Below, piece by piece: positions 48,830-62,360 of a stretch of 64,000 nt of DNA. How positions within the stretch are numbered: the first letter of the stretch is position 1; each line of letters starts with the position of its first letter. The DNA is from Polytrichum commune (taxonomy: Eukaryota; Streptophyta; Polytrichopsida; Polytrichales; Polytrichaceae): positions 15,934,001 through 15,998,000 of the forward strand of contig OX485806.1 of the NCBI GenBank assembly GCA_950295325.1, written 5' to 3'. Below the pieces are notes generated by a model. The model did no database searches, had not been told where the DNA came from, and was given only the letters and a program-made list of their open reading frames with translations. A program made the translations under genes and the position numbers.

Positions 48830-50050
48830 GAAATACGAAGCCACCTTTCTTGCACCACATTTACCACAAGCCCTCCAACACACAAATCATATTGTACACC
48901 CACACCGCTTGAGCCTCTCGCGGTAAGGTGGGCATGCTCAAATCCAATACATAATCTGAAACCCGAAACTATGTATCATGACAATGTATTTGAAGTTCCC
49001 TGTTTGTGTGATTGTGGTATATAATGGTAGTTTTAGGTTTTATTGGTGGGTAAGGATTTACACATCTATCATGAGCCCTCCAACACAAAATCATATTGTA
49101 CACCCACACCGCTTGAGCCTCTCGCAGTAAGGTGGGCATGCTCAAATCCAATACATAATCCGAAACCCGACACTATGTATCATGTTAATGTATTTGAAGC
49201 TCCCTATTTGTGTGATTGTGGTATATAATGGTAGTTTTAGGTTTTATTGGTGGGTAAGGATTTACACATTTATCATGAGTCCTCCAACACATAAATCATA
49301 TTGTACACCCACACCGCTTGAGCCTCTCGCGGTAAGGTGGGCATGCTCAAATCCAATACATAATCCGAAACCGACACTATGTATCATGACAATGTATTTG
49401 AAGCTCCATGTTTGTGTGATTGTGGTATATAATGGTAGTTTTAGGTTTTATTGGTGGGTAAGGATTTACACATTTACCACAAGCCCTCCAACACACAAAT
49501 CATATTGTACACCCACACCGCTTGAGCCTCTCGCGGTAAGGTGGGCATGCTCAAATCCAATACATAATCTGAAACCGACACTATGTATCATGACAATGTA
49601 TTTGAAGCTCCATGTTTGTGTGATTGTGGTATATAATGGTAGTTTTAGGTTTTATTGGTGGGTAAGGATTTACACATTTATCATGAGTCCTCCAACACAT
49701 AAATCGTATTGTACACCCACACCGCTCGAGCCTCTCGCGGTAAGGTGGGCATGCTCAAATCCAATACATAATCCGAAACCGACACTATGTATCATGACAA
49801 TGTATTTGAAGCTCCATGTTTGTGTGATTGTGGTACATAATGGTAGTTTTAGGTTTTACCGGTGGGTCAAGGATTTACACATTTACCACGAGCCCTCCAA
49901 CACACAAATCATATTGTACACCCACGCACCCACACCACTTGAGCCTCTCGCGGGGAGATTGTGGTAAGGTGGGCATGCCCAAATCCAACACATAACTTGA
50001 AACCGACACTATGTGTCATGACAGTGTATTTGAAGCTCTCTAATTGTGTG
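48830..50050. repeat. 204-bp tandem array
   Basis: The landmark 'cgcttgagcctctcgc' (with variants) recurs at 48906, 49110, 49315, 49519 and 49723, then near 49937. Each unit also has 'ggtgggcatgctcaaatcca', 'cactatgtatcatgacaatg' and 'atggtagttttaggtttta'. 204 is divisible by three, which explains a 261-codon open frame at 49182-49967 that is not a real gene. Confidence 0.9.
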
Positions 50051-51210
50051 ATTGCGGTACATAATGTTGGTTTTAGGTTTTACTAGTGGGTTAAAGCTCT
50101 ACACATCTTTGAGATATGTGGGTCTTAATGTGTGTGGTCCTTCTTCTCAACCTCAATGACACATGTCCAAACTATAAGTATCGTCCACCCCCCACACACA
50201 ACAGTCACAATGATCCATCGCACAAATAATATTGTGTACACACATACACACGCAATGGCCACTTAAACCTCGAGTAGGAGGAATGACAGTAAGGTGGGCA
50301 CACTCTAATCCAACACATAACTTGAAACCCATATTCTATGCCATTACAATATGTTTGAATGCCCCTTATTGTGGTACATAATGTTGGTTTTAGGTTTACT
50401 GGTGGGTTTTGGATCTACACATCTTGAGATATGTGGGTCTTATGTGGTCCTTTTTCTCAACCTAGATGACACATGTCCAAATTATAAGTATCGTCCACCC
50501 ACACACCCACACACCCAACGGCCACAACACTCCAACTCACAAATAATATTGTACACCCACATAAGATACAACAACCACTTGAACCTCATGCATGAGAAAT
50601 GGTGATTAGGTAAGGGAAGGCAAGGGAAGGTAAGGGAAGGCAAGGGAAGGTAAGGGAAGGCAAGGGAAGGTAAGGTAAGGTAAGGTAAGGTAGGCATACT
50701 CAAAACCAACCCATAACCTAAAACTAACATCATGTATCATAATCTTACATTTGAAGGCCCTATTTGTGTGAATGTGGCACATAATGTTGGTTTTAGGTTT
50801 AATGTAGTTTTGGATTTACACACCTTAAGATATTTGGGTCTTACATAGTCTTTCTTCTCAATTCAAACAACACATAAGCAAACAAGTATTGTCCACCCGG
50901 ACACACAATGGCCACTTGAATCTTGTGCGGGAAAAACCGTAGTAAGGTATGGTAGTGCATACTCAAAACCAACATTATGTACTAGTATCATACATTTGAA
51001 GCCCACATCTATATGACTGTGACACATAATGTTAGTTTTATGTTGCTTTTAGATTTATGCACCCTAAGATATGTGGGTCTTATGTGGTCCATTTTCGTAG
51101 CCCATACGACATATGCGGTAACAAGGAACCTCGTGCGGGGGAAAACTGTGGTAAGGTAGGCACACCCAACACATGACCTAAAGCCAACACTATGTGCCAT
51201 TGCCGTAATA
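50051..51210. repeat. Diverged relatives of the 204-bp array
   Basis: Longer, decayed units keep 'taatgttggttttaggtt', 'agatatgtgggtctta' and 'gtaaggtgggcaca'. A pentanucleotide tract of the type (ggcaa/ggtaa/gggaa)n fills about 50608-50692. Confidence 0.75.
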
Positions 51211-52561
51211 ATATCTTAAGTATCCAAATGTATAATTGTAGTACATATTGTTGATGTCATGTTCGTTGTCGGTATTAGATATACCACCTTAAGACGTGTG
51301 GCTTTGTGTGGTCCCTCTTCTTGATCAAACAACTCAGGTACATGTACCCAAAACCAACCTACAACCAACACTATGTACCTAAATCCCTCAGTGATCCCAA
51401 AGTGACTATTTTTTGGAGTTTTCTTTGGTTTAATTTTCATTGTTCATAATTCTTATTTATTTATCACCCAAAACATATAGGAAGCATTGTTCATCCCGAC
51501 GCTGTTCATTGAAAATATTATTCATCACAACACCATCCACTGAAAAGTATCAACATTTGACATTACTCATTGAAAGTATTAGCACCTGGCATTATTCATT
51601 GACAAGCATAGGTTTCCATATAAATTTAGTGTCACTTAGTTAAAAAATTAACCCTCATTAACTTTGAGATTTGGCTAAATAGTGTGTGCTTTGGGAATTC
51701 GTACCACCCTCACTAATCCGCTTAATCAATGTAGTAAAACTAATTCATGGAACTTTGTGGCGTATCAAATAATGCAAGGGGCTGGAGAAGATCACATTTG
51801 AGTCAATTCTTCAACATTTCAAGGCTCAAAATTCCACAATGAAATCGACAATGTGAGGAGGTGGACCTCATCCCCTCACCCATTCGGTGAGAAATGCATG
51901 GTATAAGTTGTTTTTTCCAAATTTGTTGCCAATCACCTAAGGTGTGTGGGTGTTATTCGGTTCATTTTTCATGTTTTCCAAATTCGATTAACTAGGCTTA
52001 CATAACACAACTTGTGTTGCATTAGCAAATTTATGCTGAAGCATCAAGCAAAAACAGGATTGAAAATCATACCTCCTTTGGTTTAGCTATATTTATCGAA
52101 AGTTAATGTTTGTTGATTTCTTGAATGAATATACATGTCCTCCCAATCATGTTCATTGATGCGTGTAGAATAGTTAAATAATATTTAAAGACATAGTTCA
52201 ATCTCTTTCAACCTTGTGCCTTTATGATGTTTGCTCTTCGATCCTCAGTAAACTACATACCAATCAAATATAGGGGTCCGATAAAGAGAAGTAACCAAAT
52301 AACACCCACATACCTTATACACTAAATTTCCATACGACAATCACATGCGGACAGTTTAAAGGTTTTGAGTCGACTCCTAAAGTGTTCAAACTTAAATCAA
52401 TCAACCTCTAAATAATTGCAAACAGAGCCACACGGTTTAGGGCCCAGGTTGATGAATTCCTGACTTAGGAAATGAAAGGACCTGAAAGGATAAAAAATGG
52501 CTCAACACACGGCCATTTAATGTGTTGATTCTAGGTTTAATAGTCAACATAATGGGGGGAC
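51211..52561. other. Intergenic DNA with repeat ends
   Basis: A fragment of MITE family A lies near 51650-51715 ('gagatttggctaaatagtgt', then 'ccaccctcactaa'). Weak similarity to other dispersed repeats occurs at 52100-52320. No gene. Confidence 0.4.
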
Positions 52562-53067
52562 TTAGGGCCACTTTTCACACGAGCCAAGAGCCGTGACCAT
52601 GAAATTGTGAGAACCCAAAAGAAAGTGCCCAAAGGCCATCCCAACACACCTCCAAAATCGTGTAGCTTGGTCACGGACCTTCAAGTGTAGTGTGAAACCA
52701 TATGTGACCAGACCCTAAACCAAATGCTATTTCAATGAATTTCTATTCATGCAAGTCCTCACACATGGTAAAAATAGAATAAATCAACGGTTTTGAGCGT
52801 TCGGAGTGCCATGGTCTCCAAATTTTGTGTTAGGCCCACCTCCAAGAGGTGGTTTTTGAAACTAGTCCAAGTGACCATGAAACACAATCCATTGGATGCC
52901 ATGTAGGATTCCATGTAGACTCTACATCCCTCTTGCATTCACATACTCCGTTGGTCCCTCAAGCGTAGTGTAAAGCGAACTTGGGCCAACTCCGCCTTTT
53001 CCACCAATGAGAGTGCTCGAAGCGTACTGGTCACGGGCACTCAGTCTCATGTGAGAAGTGACCCTTA
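52562..53067 (+). mobile_element. Family B terminal-repeat element, copy 1
   Basis: The ends are TTAGGGCCACTTTTCACACG and, inverted, TAAGGGTCACTTCTCACATG. The interior matches 60263-60748 and, reversed, 62267-62778 (for example 'gagccaagagccgtgaccat' near the start). It has no coding capacity. A hAT-like origin is possible from the sister copy's CAAGG start, but no clear target duplication was found. Confidence 0.75.
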
Positions 53068-56000
53068 CATAACACTCTTAAGGATCAACATCATTGAACT
53101 TCGACCATCCACAACAATCTGATATTAGCTCCAAAACTTGATGAGAACGTATAAAGTAAAGAAGTTTAGTATCACCTTCACTAATTTCCCACACACACTA
53201 TTAGCCCACCCTCACTAAATGGGACGGTTATCATAGTAAACGATTTAACGCAAGCAACGATTAATGAAGTGCGATCCCACACCTCACTCGTGCTTGGAAG
53301 TTGGAACTTGAATGTCTATGGTGCCGAGTTCGGGGTGAGGCCCGCCACCACACAACGGGGGCTCCTATATCTCAACCCGCGAATGGATCATGCACCATTG
53401 CACCCTATCACATAGTAGTAACATGCGGTTTCTTATTCCAACCCCACAACCTCATCATAAACATAAACATAAACATAAACACTAACATAAACACTAACAT
53501 ATTGTTATTGTGGGTCTTAAATGCCACCTCATGATGCTTTAATCCGGTAAGATTACATCGCACAACCACCTCACATTGCTAATTCGCAACTTCTTCAAAG
53601 TGGCCATGACTCCCGCACATATTAGTTATATATAATAATGTATAATTATATAAAACGCGTACACTTGTTCCGCCCCCTTTTGTGCGTGTTCGGTTGGAGT
53701 AACTATGGTAGACATGACACTTGGTTTATTTAAATATGAATTATGTAATGACTTAGTCACAATAACTGCATCAAAAGAACAAAGAAACAACTCTTTCCAC
53801 AATTTTGGTTTTTTCCAAAACATAAAGGAAAATCGTATCCACATGGTCTCCATAGGAGTCGAGTTACGAAATACGACGCAAAGCTTAGAAGTGCAAAAAA
53901 TCAAGCGAGTTTTGAAAACTCGATTTGTTGATATTATGATGTGTGCATGTGACGTGCTATGTTCGGGTGACTTCGATCCCCTTCTATGGAAGTTATCACT
54001 TCCCTCCCCCTTTTTGGGCTTGCTAGCAACATGTTAGGTTTGTTTACTTAGGGAACCAAACAAGGTTTGTGGCTCTTCCTATGTGGTTTTAGGTGTTCAC
54101 TTTAATTCTTTGTCCCATCTTTTCGTTTTCTTCTTGAAACATAAGGACAAATCGATCTCTAAAAGAAGTGGACATACACCTGGAGGAGACACCCCCAAAA
54201 TTGGGGTATCCTTTAGCACTCAAGCAACAATACACCTAAGACGGCCTTTGTCCTTCCAATGGACAACTATGCTCTGTATGTAAGCAATCATACATCATGA
54301 GGTTTGTCAAGTTTAGAAATGCGGAAAACGAGGCAACTCTCTCAAAGCCGAATTTGTAATTGTTTGGTGCGCCGGTGAAATGCTTTGTGAGGTAACTTGT
54401 CTCACCTACAATGGAAGTTCCCCCCCCCCCCCCGGTTGCCAATTCATCCCTCATAAAAGCCTTCTCTCTCATGAGTATGAATGATGGGTGGACTCTCCAT
54501 TTTGTTTTTTTTACAATTTACTGAATTCTTCCAATAATAAATAAATATATAAAAACAAGCTCTCAAGTTGAAAGCTCAAGTGTGAAGTGGACTTGAGTGA
54601 ACAAACATGTATATAAAGAAACTCCTTTCTTCAAGCTCTCAACTTCTCAAGTGTCAGTGAGGCCTTGTGAACCAAAAATAGATTTTCAAATAATATCCTC
54701 TATGAGGAGAAACAAGAAGGGGAAAAAGCCAGATTTTTTTAAGAGGATTGTATATTTGTATATATATAGAGAAAGAGAATGAAACGATGGTGCATTGGCC
54801 AAATTACAAAGATTCATGGAAACCATCCATTTATTATCCTCATATATCACGGGCAACACTCAAACAAGAGAACGTTGTCCAAGCAATGATATCCTTGGCG
54901 AGGCCTTTTGGGTCCCGTGCTCCAACCGAAACTCATTTCTTTTTGTGGCGAAAAGCAAGTGTAGCTGGTCTGGATGGATAGCATAAGCTTCTCCTTTTTA
55001 GGGGCTTTTAGGGCAACGTTGATGTGGCGTTTCATTGACGCCCATCAACAACACTTCATATATATATATGAAGTAGCTAGAAAGGTGTGTGGCCCTATAA
55101 CAAATAAAGCGACCACTTCAAGCTCCACACACCATTTATGGTTGTTGGATTCACCTGAGGATTGTCTCATTCGATCATTCATTGCGACTCCAAGTTTCAA
55201 TTTGGGAGTCGAGATGCAAAAGATGTAACCAAAAGATAGATTAGCCATTCCCAAGGTTCATGAATTTGTTACTCACGACACCTTCGTAGCTCCATGGGAT
55301 CGAGTTGGATGATCTATCCATCCAACAATTCATCCAACAACTTCATGGTTGCATGCCCTCAACCTGCCCTGAAAACCATACATGAGGTTCAAAGTTCTCT
55401 CTCTCTCTCTCTTGCAATTGTCATGTGTCGTCAGAAAATCAATAAAATTTACCATCAACGCAAGATGATTACCTATGACTCATATGTTGGTAGTGATTCG
55501 TGCTCATTGTTGCATCTAGTATGTTGTCTATGTTTTGAGCACATGGTCCAAATTTATCATAACACGTGTCTTTTTGGTGTTTGCTCTTGACTACAAACCT
55601 TGCCATGTACCAGTAGAATATAAGCGTTGAATTAGAAAAAGTGGCCACACAATATGTACATGCCTTAAAAGTATATATATCGACCTTGACATGGTCGACA
55701 CTTCCAACATCTTAAGACTTGGGAACCAAAAAGACTATGGTGTTCATCACTAGCAAAAGCTTAGCAAAGCTCACTTGAAAGCCCCAGTGTTACCAAACCA
55801 TTTTTATTTCTATTTTTTACAAAAAAAATAGTTGTCTTGGGTTACTAACCAAGTTATATGTATTATAAATAAACTTAAAATTAACCGGACCCTCCCCCCA
55901 CTACTCATCTATGGGCAATCTCATCCAGTTTGTTGCTTTAGTTGATGACTTTGTTAGATATATTGGCCCTAGGTCACTATACCGTCTCGAAACTGCCCGA

Positions 56001-56669
56001 GTATTGGAGTTCTATCTACTTGCTAGGTTGGACGTGTTGAAAGCTTGTATGGTTGATGCTTTCAATTTGCTTTGGCTGTAACATGACAAGTTAAACATGC
56101 AAGCATGTTATGCTAGTATTATTGTTCTCTAGAGTTACCTTTGCAATAAAATAGAGTTTTGATTTGCAACCAAACAACAACAACAAATGAGGACTATGAA
56201 AGTTGACCTTGCTATTTCGTGAGCCAAACTGAATAGCTTATGAAGTCTTGAAGTCTTTCTTCTATATTTTGTTATATCATTTTCTTCTTTTCTTATGTAC
56301 ATTGCAAACCTTGAATTGTACCTATATGCTAGAAACTGTTGGAGGTTTAGTTTTTACTGAAAGCTTATACACCTTTTATATATATGTATACTAAATAAAC
56401 TCCAAAACTACTAGGACCATGTGAGGGGGAAAGGAATTTCTAGACGTGTCTAAAGATTTATTTTGGAATTTAGTTAGTTCTCTTGAGCCAACAATATAGA
56501 AGCTATGCAAAGACAAGTGCTTGATTTGAATCTAAGTGGCACCATAGGCGTGGTCCATATCATGGGATGTTTTCACATAAGCTAGGAATTTGGGACTTGG
56601 GAAATTTGTGTGCCATAGAGTATGTGCACATGGGGTAAATGGGTCTTAAATGGATTATTTTTTTCCGAT
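53068..56669. other. Intergenic DNA, no gene seen
   Basis: Holds an inverted end of MITE family A (53150-53225), an 'aaacat' hexamer tract (53455-53500), a 14-base C run (54420-54433), a CT tract (55398-55411) and a partial relative of the 22850 repeat near 55480-55690. Frames such as 53705-54037 (110 codons) show no domain and no supporting splice pattern. Confidence 0.35.
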
Positions 56670-57020
56670 TAGCCCACCTCTCCTAGGATGTGAAACACAT
56701 GATTAGTACAAGATGGTTAGCAAATCCAAACTGAGGCCGCTACCAGTTACCTCATTATTTTTGGAGTTCATATGAATATTTTTTCATTAGCAAAGCGAAA
56801 ATTCTTGTGCTCATTAAGTGGTCACATAGATCCCCCTTTTTCACAAATATGTTTGAGTATTGATTCTAGAATGGTTATCATAATTTGATCACACAATTCA
56901 ATCTTCTCTAAAGACACGTATTTTCAACATCTATTCATGGAACCACACCAAACCACGTACCACTAGAATATAGGTGTTGTGATACGAAAAGTAAGTGATT
57001 AAGGGTTGTTTACCTTGTAT
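56670..57020 (+). repeat. Dispersed repeat, second clear copy of the 22850 family
   Basis: Matches 22850-23185 in the same orientation, with shared 'ttctagaatggttatca', 'ggaaccacaccaaaccac' and 'attaagggttgtttacctt'. No ends resolved. Confidence 0.7.
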
Positions 57021-60000
57021 ATATTGCATTGTATCAATAAAAAATTTGAGCTTTATGTTGAAGGTTTTGATATAGACGGTGTTGAAACCATTACCCCACA
57101 ATAACCAACACCCTTGTATCTTGTACGATATGTACATACCGATGTTAAGAATTTTCACTGCCTTTACATCAGACTCTTGTGATGCTTTTTGATCATCTTT
57201 CAGTAAATTTTTGAACTTTTGATTATTGCATATATGATTCAAATAAAACATGTTTTGGTGTGGAGTTAGTACGTTGAAAACTTATGCCAATTGCTAACTA
57301 TAATCTTGTAAATAAACAAATAATAGAATAGATGCATGATGCATAAAGTGACAATTTTAGCATCATCTATCCTTTCATGTCATTGTTCAGTTCAACAAGA
57401 GTGGTCTCCATCTAATTAGGATCATGCTTGTCAAATTTGTGCATATGGAGCATACTTAGGCAATCATGTGGAGCCATGTCACCCAAAGTGGGCTCAACTC
57501 CATGTATCATGAACCCATCATCCATTAACAATACCAAAAAGTATTTCAAAATTTGATGTGTTTGGGCATGAGATATGCTCCACTTTTGACATTTTTTTAG
57601 ATTTCAAGGAGCGTTCAATGGCGTTGAACCCCAAACTTGGGTGGGGATGTTTGATTTTGACCAAAAAAAAATTGCTATATAAAAATAAACTCCTTGTCAA
57701 ACGTGGGTCGTGTAAAAAAAAAGGCAACCAAGTCTTTTTGGAAGCGTTTTGGAAGGGCAACAATAAGAAATGTTGCCTTATAATTGGATGGGAAATAAAC
57801 CATATAAAAATCACTTATTCTTCAAGTGCACAAGTTCTCGAATCAATTGAATGCTAATTGTTCATGAAAGTTTAGGTTCAGTTATATAGCATGAGTGCCC
57901 TTGGATACAAAACACATCTTTCGTAACATGATCATCAATGTCGCTATGAATTCATATAAATTCCTTTTCTTTTCTTGACATAAGATAGTGTACTAAATAA
58001 TGTTAACCCCTAAATTTTGTAGGAACAACAATCTATGACTTGGTTAGGAGGCTCATACACATTGTTGATTTCATGATGAACATTTGAGACCCTAAGTCCA
58101 TTAAAGGTTACATAATACCAGCCCTAAGCCTCAACCGAGCTCAACGTACACCTCGTCTAGATGTGGTGCATCAGCCACTCTAGCCCTAATCAACACACAA
58201 GGAAATTATGATTAAGTGAGGATCATCTCTCGGGGGGTTCACTCTCTCTTATATTTTGCATACACGTGCGTTTGGGACCTATTTATTGGGGGGGTTATTT
58301 ACCTTGCATAAAAGATTATAAGGTGATGGTGTTTTACATGTAAAAAGCTTGAAAATATTATATGTGATGGTATTTTACATGTAAACATGTTTCACTATTT
58401 TTGAATCCCCTATTTTACATGTACATTTTTTACAAAATTTATTTACAATGAATATATTGGACCCTATTTTTTATCGCACGTTGTTCTACGATTTTCGCCA
58501 GTGAACCTCCCGAGGGATCATCTTAACCCAACAATGCTCAAGCAACCCGAAATGAGTCGCCACCTAATATTCTATTGGGGTTTGCGACCCACTAGGTGGC
58601 AATCTACGTGGATGAAAAGGTATCTATTGGTGTAAAGTGGTCCCCGCTTACCATGTGGGCCAAACTAACATATAAAAACCTCATACTCCAAGTATATAAG
58701 ATTTTTTGTTAGGTTGGCATTGCTTGTTTTAGGAGGCAGTTCCATGTGTTGTTCAAATGTAGGAGCCAAATTAAGGAGCCAATGTCTTTCACATATGATG
58801 CCCAATTTGGGTGCGGTGTTTTTTTTTCTTAGGACAAGGTGACGATTGTGCATAAATTGACCCAGATAGATTTGGTAAAAGTTTACTACTCATGTTGCTT
58901 GCTCCATGAAAAAAGGGAAACTTCCAAAATGACCTCATGTGACCCCTCTTACTTTGAGGGGACAGACTTCGTCTAATTTTGCTAAAAAAAACAAAAACAA
59001 AAAAACCCAAAAAATTGGGAGCAACTCATTTGTCATCCACATAACATATTATGACAAAGTTGCCAAATTTCTAATATTTGTGGTGTGACCGAAATGGTCA
59101 TGAAATGAACGATTTTAGAGCTATCTCTAGCTGCTCCCCGGATGAAGACCTTGTCCATATGTAAACTAACCTAGCAAATGTGGTCCAATTGGCTTCAAAT
59201 TTTCTTATCAATAATGTATGGTAGTTAAGTTTAAATATGTACAGTTGGATTTGAAGAAAGAAAAACAAAATTTGGCTACATAACATAAATTTTCAGCACT
59301 AGTGTTGGAGGTGCCTGAAAATGGAATGTGAAGGCTTGAGCAATTAGGGTTAAACCAAGACAACACCCAAAACCACCAATCCTCCAAATCTTACTTGATA
59401 ATTACATGTTGATTTGAGAATAGTCACCATGTGAACATCAAGCCGCCTTAATGATTTTGGGTGCCAACATAGTTCCCACTTCAAAATTGTATATTTATTT
59501 CAATAGCCAGGGGGGGTTCAAACTCCTACCTCTTCCTTTCAAAAGGTAGAACCAAGGGTACTAGCCATCAACTTCAAGCCCATTTTGATGACCAACCTTG
59601 AAATGAAATGAAATTTATCCGGTTGTATGAGAGCATTTGTGTGGTATTTTGAAGGTTCCCATAGGGTTCCCTAAGTTCCACATAGAGTTCCCTTCCGGTG
59701 TCATTTTTGGATCCACGTGTAACCACACACCACTCAACTATAGGTGTTCACATTATAACTATGTTGGATATGCACATTATCTTATATGAAAAATGAAGCA
59801 ATTCTTTTGATGTGGAATGCACCTTTTCAACTTCATTAACTTAAACGAAGATTTGCTTTCCTATTTCATACCGTATGGCTAATTAAGGAGCTTTAAGTGT
59901 TGATACCAACATAATCATCATGCGCCAGATAACGGCCATTCGATGAACCAACTCCATGGGCACTTCTTAGCATATTTGACCCTAACATAACATCAAAGAC

Positions 60001-60262
60001 TGTGAGTTAGTCTAGTGAAATTAAGTTTGAGATGAATGAACCGTAAACCTAACTTGTGATAAGTTTATATTGGACCCCTTAATTAAATGAGTGGCACGGA
60101 TCCTAAGCCTCAGAAGTGCAATAATTGCACTGAAAATTATCATGGTGGCATTGAATTTCACATTGACGTCAAAGTGTATTTAACCCCATAAATACACCAA
60201 AGACTCCGGAATAGTCTAACGAGATTATTGTGAGCTGAAACGACCAAGAACCTATATATATA
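57021..60262. other. Intergenic DNA, no gene seen
   Basis: AT-rich with scattered A and T runs. The longest frames (under 110 codons) show no domain. Confidence 0.35.
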
Positions 60263-60748
60263 CAAGGGCCACTTCACACATGAGCCAAGAGCCGTGACCA
60301 TGAAGTTGTGAGAGCCCAAAAGAAAAGTGTCCAAAGGTCATTCCAAGACACTTCCAACTCAATTGTAGTGTGAAGTCATACGAGACCGGGCCCTCAACCA
60401 AATGCTATTTCAATGACTTTTCATTCATGCGGGTCGTCACACCTAATAAAATAGAATAAATCAACGGTTGTGAGCGTTCAGAGTGCCATGGTCTCTTGGT
60501 TTTGTATGAGACCTACCTCCAAGGCGTGGTTTTTGAAAATGGTCCAAGTGATATGAAACGTGATCCATGAGATGCCATGTAAGAACCCATGTAGAGTTTA
60601 CATCCATCTTGGCATTCACAAACTCCGTTGGTCCCTCAAGCCGAGCGGAGTGTGAAGCGAACTTGGACCGGCTCCGCCTTTTCCACCAACGAGAGTGCTT
60701 GAATTGCAATGGTCACATGCCCTCAGTCTCATGTGTGAAGTGACCTTG
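60263..60748 (+). mobile_element. Family B terminal-repeat element, copy 2 (486 bp)
   Basis: The ends are CAAGGGCCACTTCACACATG and, inverted, CAAGGTCACTTCACACATGA, the clearest ends of the family. The flanks are 'tatatata' and 'agatataa', which is not a convincing duplication. Confidence 0.8.
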
Positions 60749-61925
60749 AGATATAAATTTTTGGACCCCTTGCAAAAGTGGCACGAATCCTAAGCCCCGA
60801 AAGTTCAATGCTTACAAACTCATACGAAATTCCATAGGCACTCCTTATCGTATATAACTTTGGGGGGGGGGGGGAATATTCAAAGACTATGAATTAGTTT
60901 GGTGAGATTAGAGTTATCCGCAAAGTACCCCAAAGAGGGACGAAACCTCAAGTTCGAACCTTCTTTGAGAAAAACCTTTGTATGGAGAGCTTGTTAGCCC
61001 ATCATGTACTGAAGCTTATTGTCAAAGTTGGATGAAATTTTTGGGGCCACCTCTTTTCACGTCAGAAACTTTGAGAGCATCTTAGGATCTAAAATAGGAT
61101 ATACGCATGGAGCCTGCTATCCTCAACCCCGCATCCCTATGCAAGGCTAGCTTGACCCACCCATCCTAGTAGGACAACCTCGAAAGTTGGTTTTCTATAG
61201 CCCGACATCATTTTTGGTGTATGAGAATTTAAGCAATAAGAAAGGTCGAACGACTTTGTGTAAACTTTCGTCAACTCAAGGTTTGGGGACTTCATCCACT
61301 TTACTTTACGGATAACGCTATTCAATTGGGCACAAATCAACCGCAAACCTAGCTACATGAGGCCGGCTTCTTTTACTCGAGTGGGCACAAATCCGAAGCC
61401 CTAATAAAGGGGTGGATTGCTTATGTAAGTCGAACTTTATCATGATGACAATGAATTCCATGTGCACTTTCTTGTAGGCTTGTCACGGGTCATTGGACAA
61501 AGGGCGAGGTGTGGATTGAAACATTGTCAAGTGTAGAATATAGAGTAAGTTGTTAATACAAATAAAGAAGGAAAGGAGGCGAGGCGAGGAGAAGAAGATT
61601 GAGAGGATAGAACAATGAGTGGGGTCTAGCTACTATACTTATTAACTCGAGAGTTTGCACATGGTAGCTAGCTAGCTAGGGAGCATAAGTTAAGTGAGTG
61701 CAGTAGTTGTGGTGTGTAGGCGGAATCATGAGGCCCGCTTTTAAAGCCTGAAAAGTGGAGTTGGAAAAGGGCACGCTACTTCAAGATGGACGAATGAGAG
61801 CAAGATCGGTCGGAGAGCAGATCAATAGAGACCACTCGACCGTCACTAGCTCCCTCCCTAACTGACAACGTTTGTGGGCCCTTTTTGGTGGGCTTAGGGT
61901 CCCCTACTCCTTGAACCTTGACCTC
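60749..61925. other. Intergenic DNA, no gene seen
   Basis: A 13-base G run lies at 60862-60874 and 'gctagctagctag' near 61666-61678. No domain-bearing frame. Confidence 0.35.
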
Positions 61926-62360
61926 GGCCTCGTTCCATTGGCTCGAACGTAAGGGGCAATGTACTTCACGCTAGAGCTTGAGGGCCCGTGACCATCACGC
62001 TTCGAGCGCTCTCGTTGGTGGAGTTGAGGTTGAACGTGTTCCATTGGCTCCAACGTAAGGGGCAACGTACTTCACGCTCGAGCTTGAGGGCCCGTGACCA
62101 TCACGCTTTGAGCGCTCTCGTTGGTGGAGTTGAGCTTGAACTTCTTCCATTGGCTCGAACGTAAGGGGCAACGTACTTCACGCTAGAGCTTGAGGGCCCG
62201 TGACCGTCACGCTTCAAGCGCTCTCGTTGGTGGAGTCGAGGTTGAACGTGTTCCATTGGCTCGAACGTAAGGGGCAACGTACTTCACGCTAGAGCTTGAG
62301 GGCCCTTGACAATTACGCATCGAGCGCTCTCGTTGGTGGAAAAGGAGGGGCCGGTCCAAG
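61926..62360. repeat. 106-bp tandem array derived from the end of family B
   Basis: The landmark 'ccattggctc' recurs at 61935, 62041, 62147 and 62253. About 75 bp of each unit ('aaggggcaacgtacttcacg' through 'gagcgctctcgttggtgg') equals the terminal part of the family B element that follows at 62267. The array is thus a head-to-tail multiplication of one element end plus about 30 bp. Confidence 0.85.

Noticed and set aside
49182-49967. 261-codon open frame on the plus strand
   Set aside because: It is the 204-bp tandem repeat read through; the period is divisible by three and the peptide has no domain.
53705-54037. 110-codon plus-strand frame
   Set aside because: No recognisable motif, no neighbouring exons, and overlapping antisense frames of similar length.
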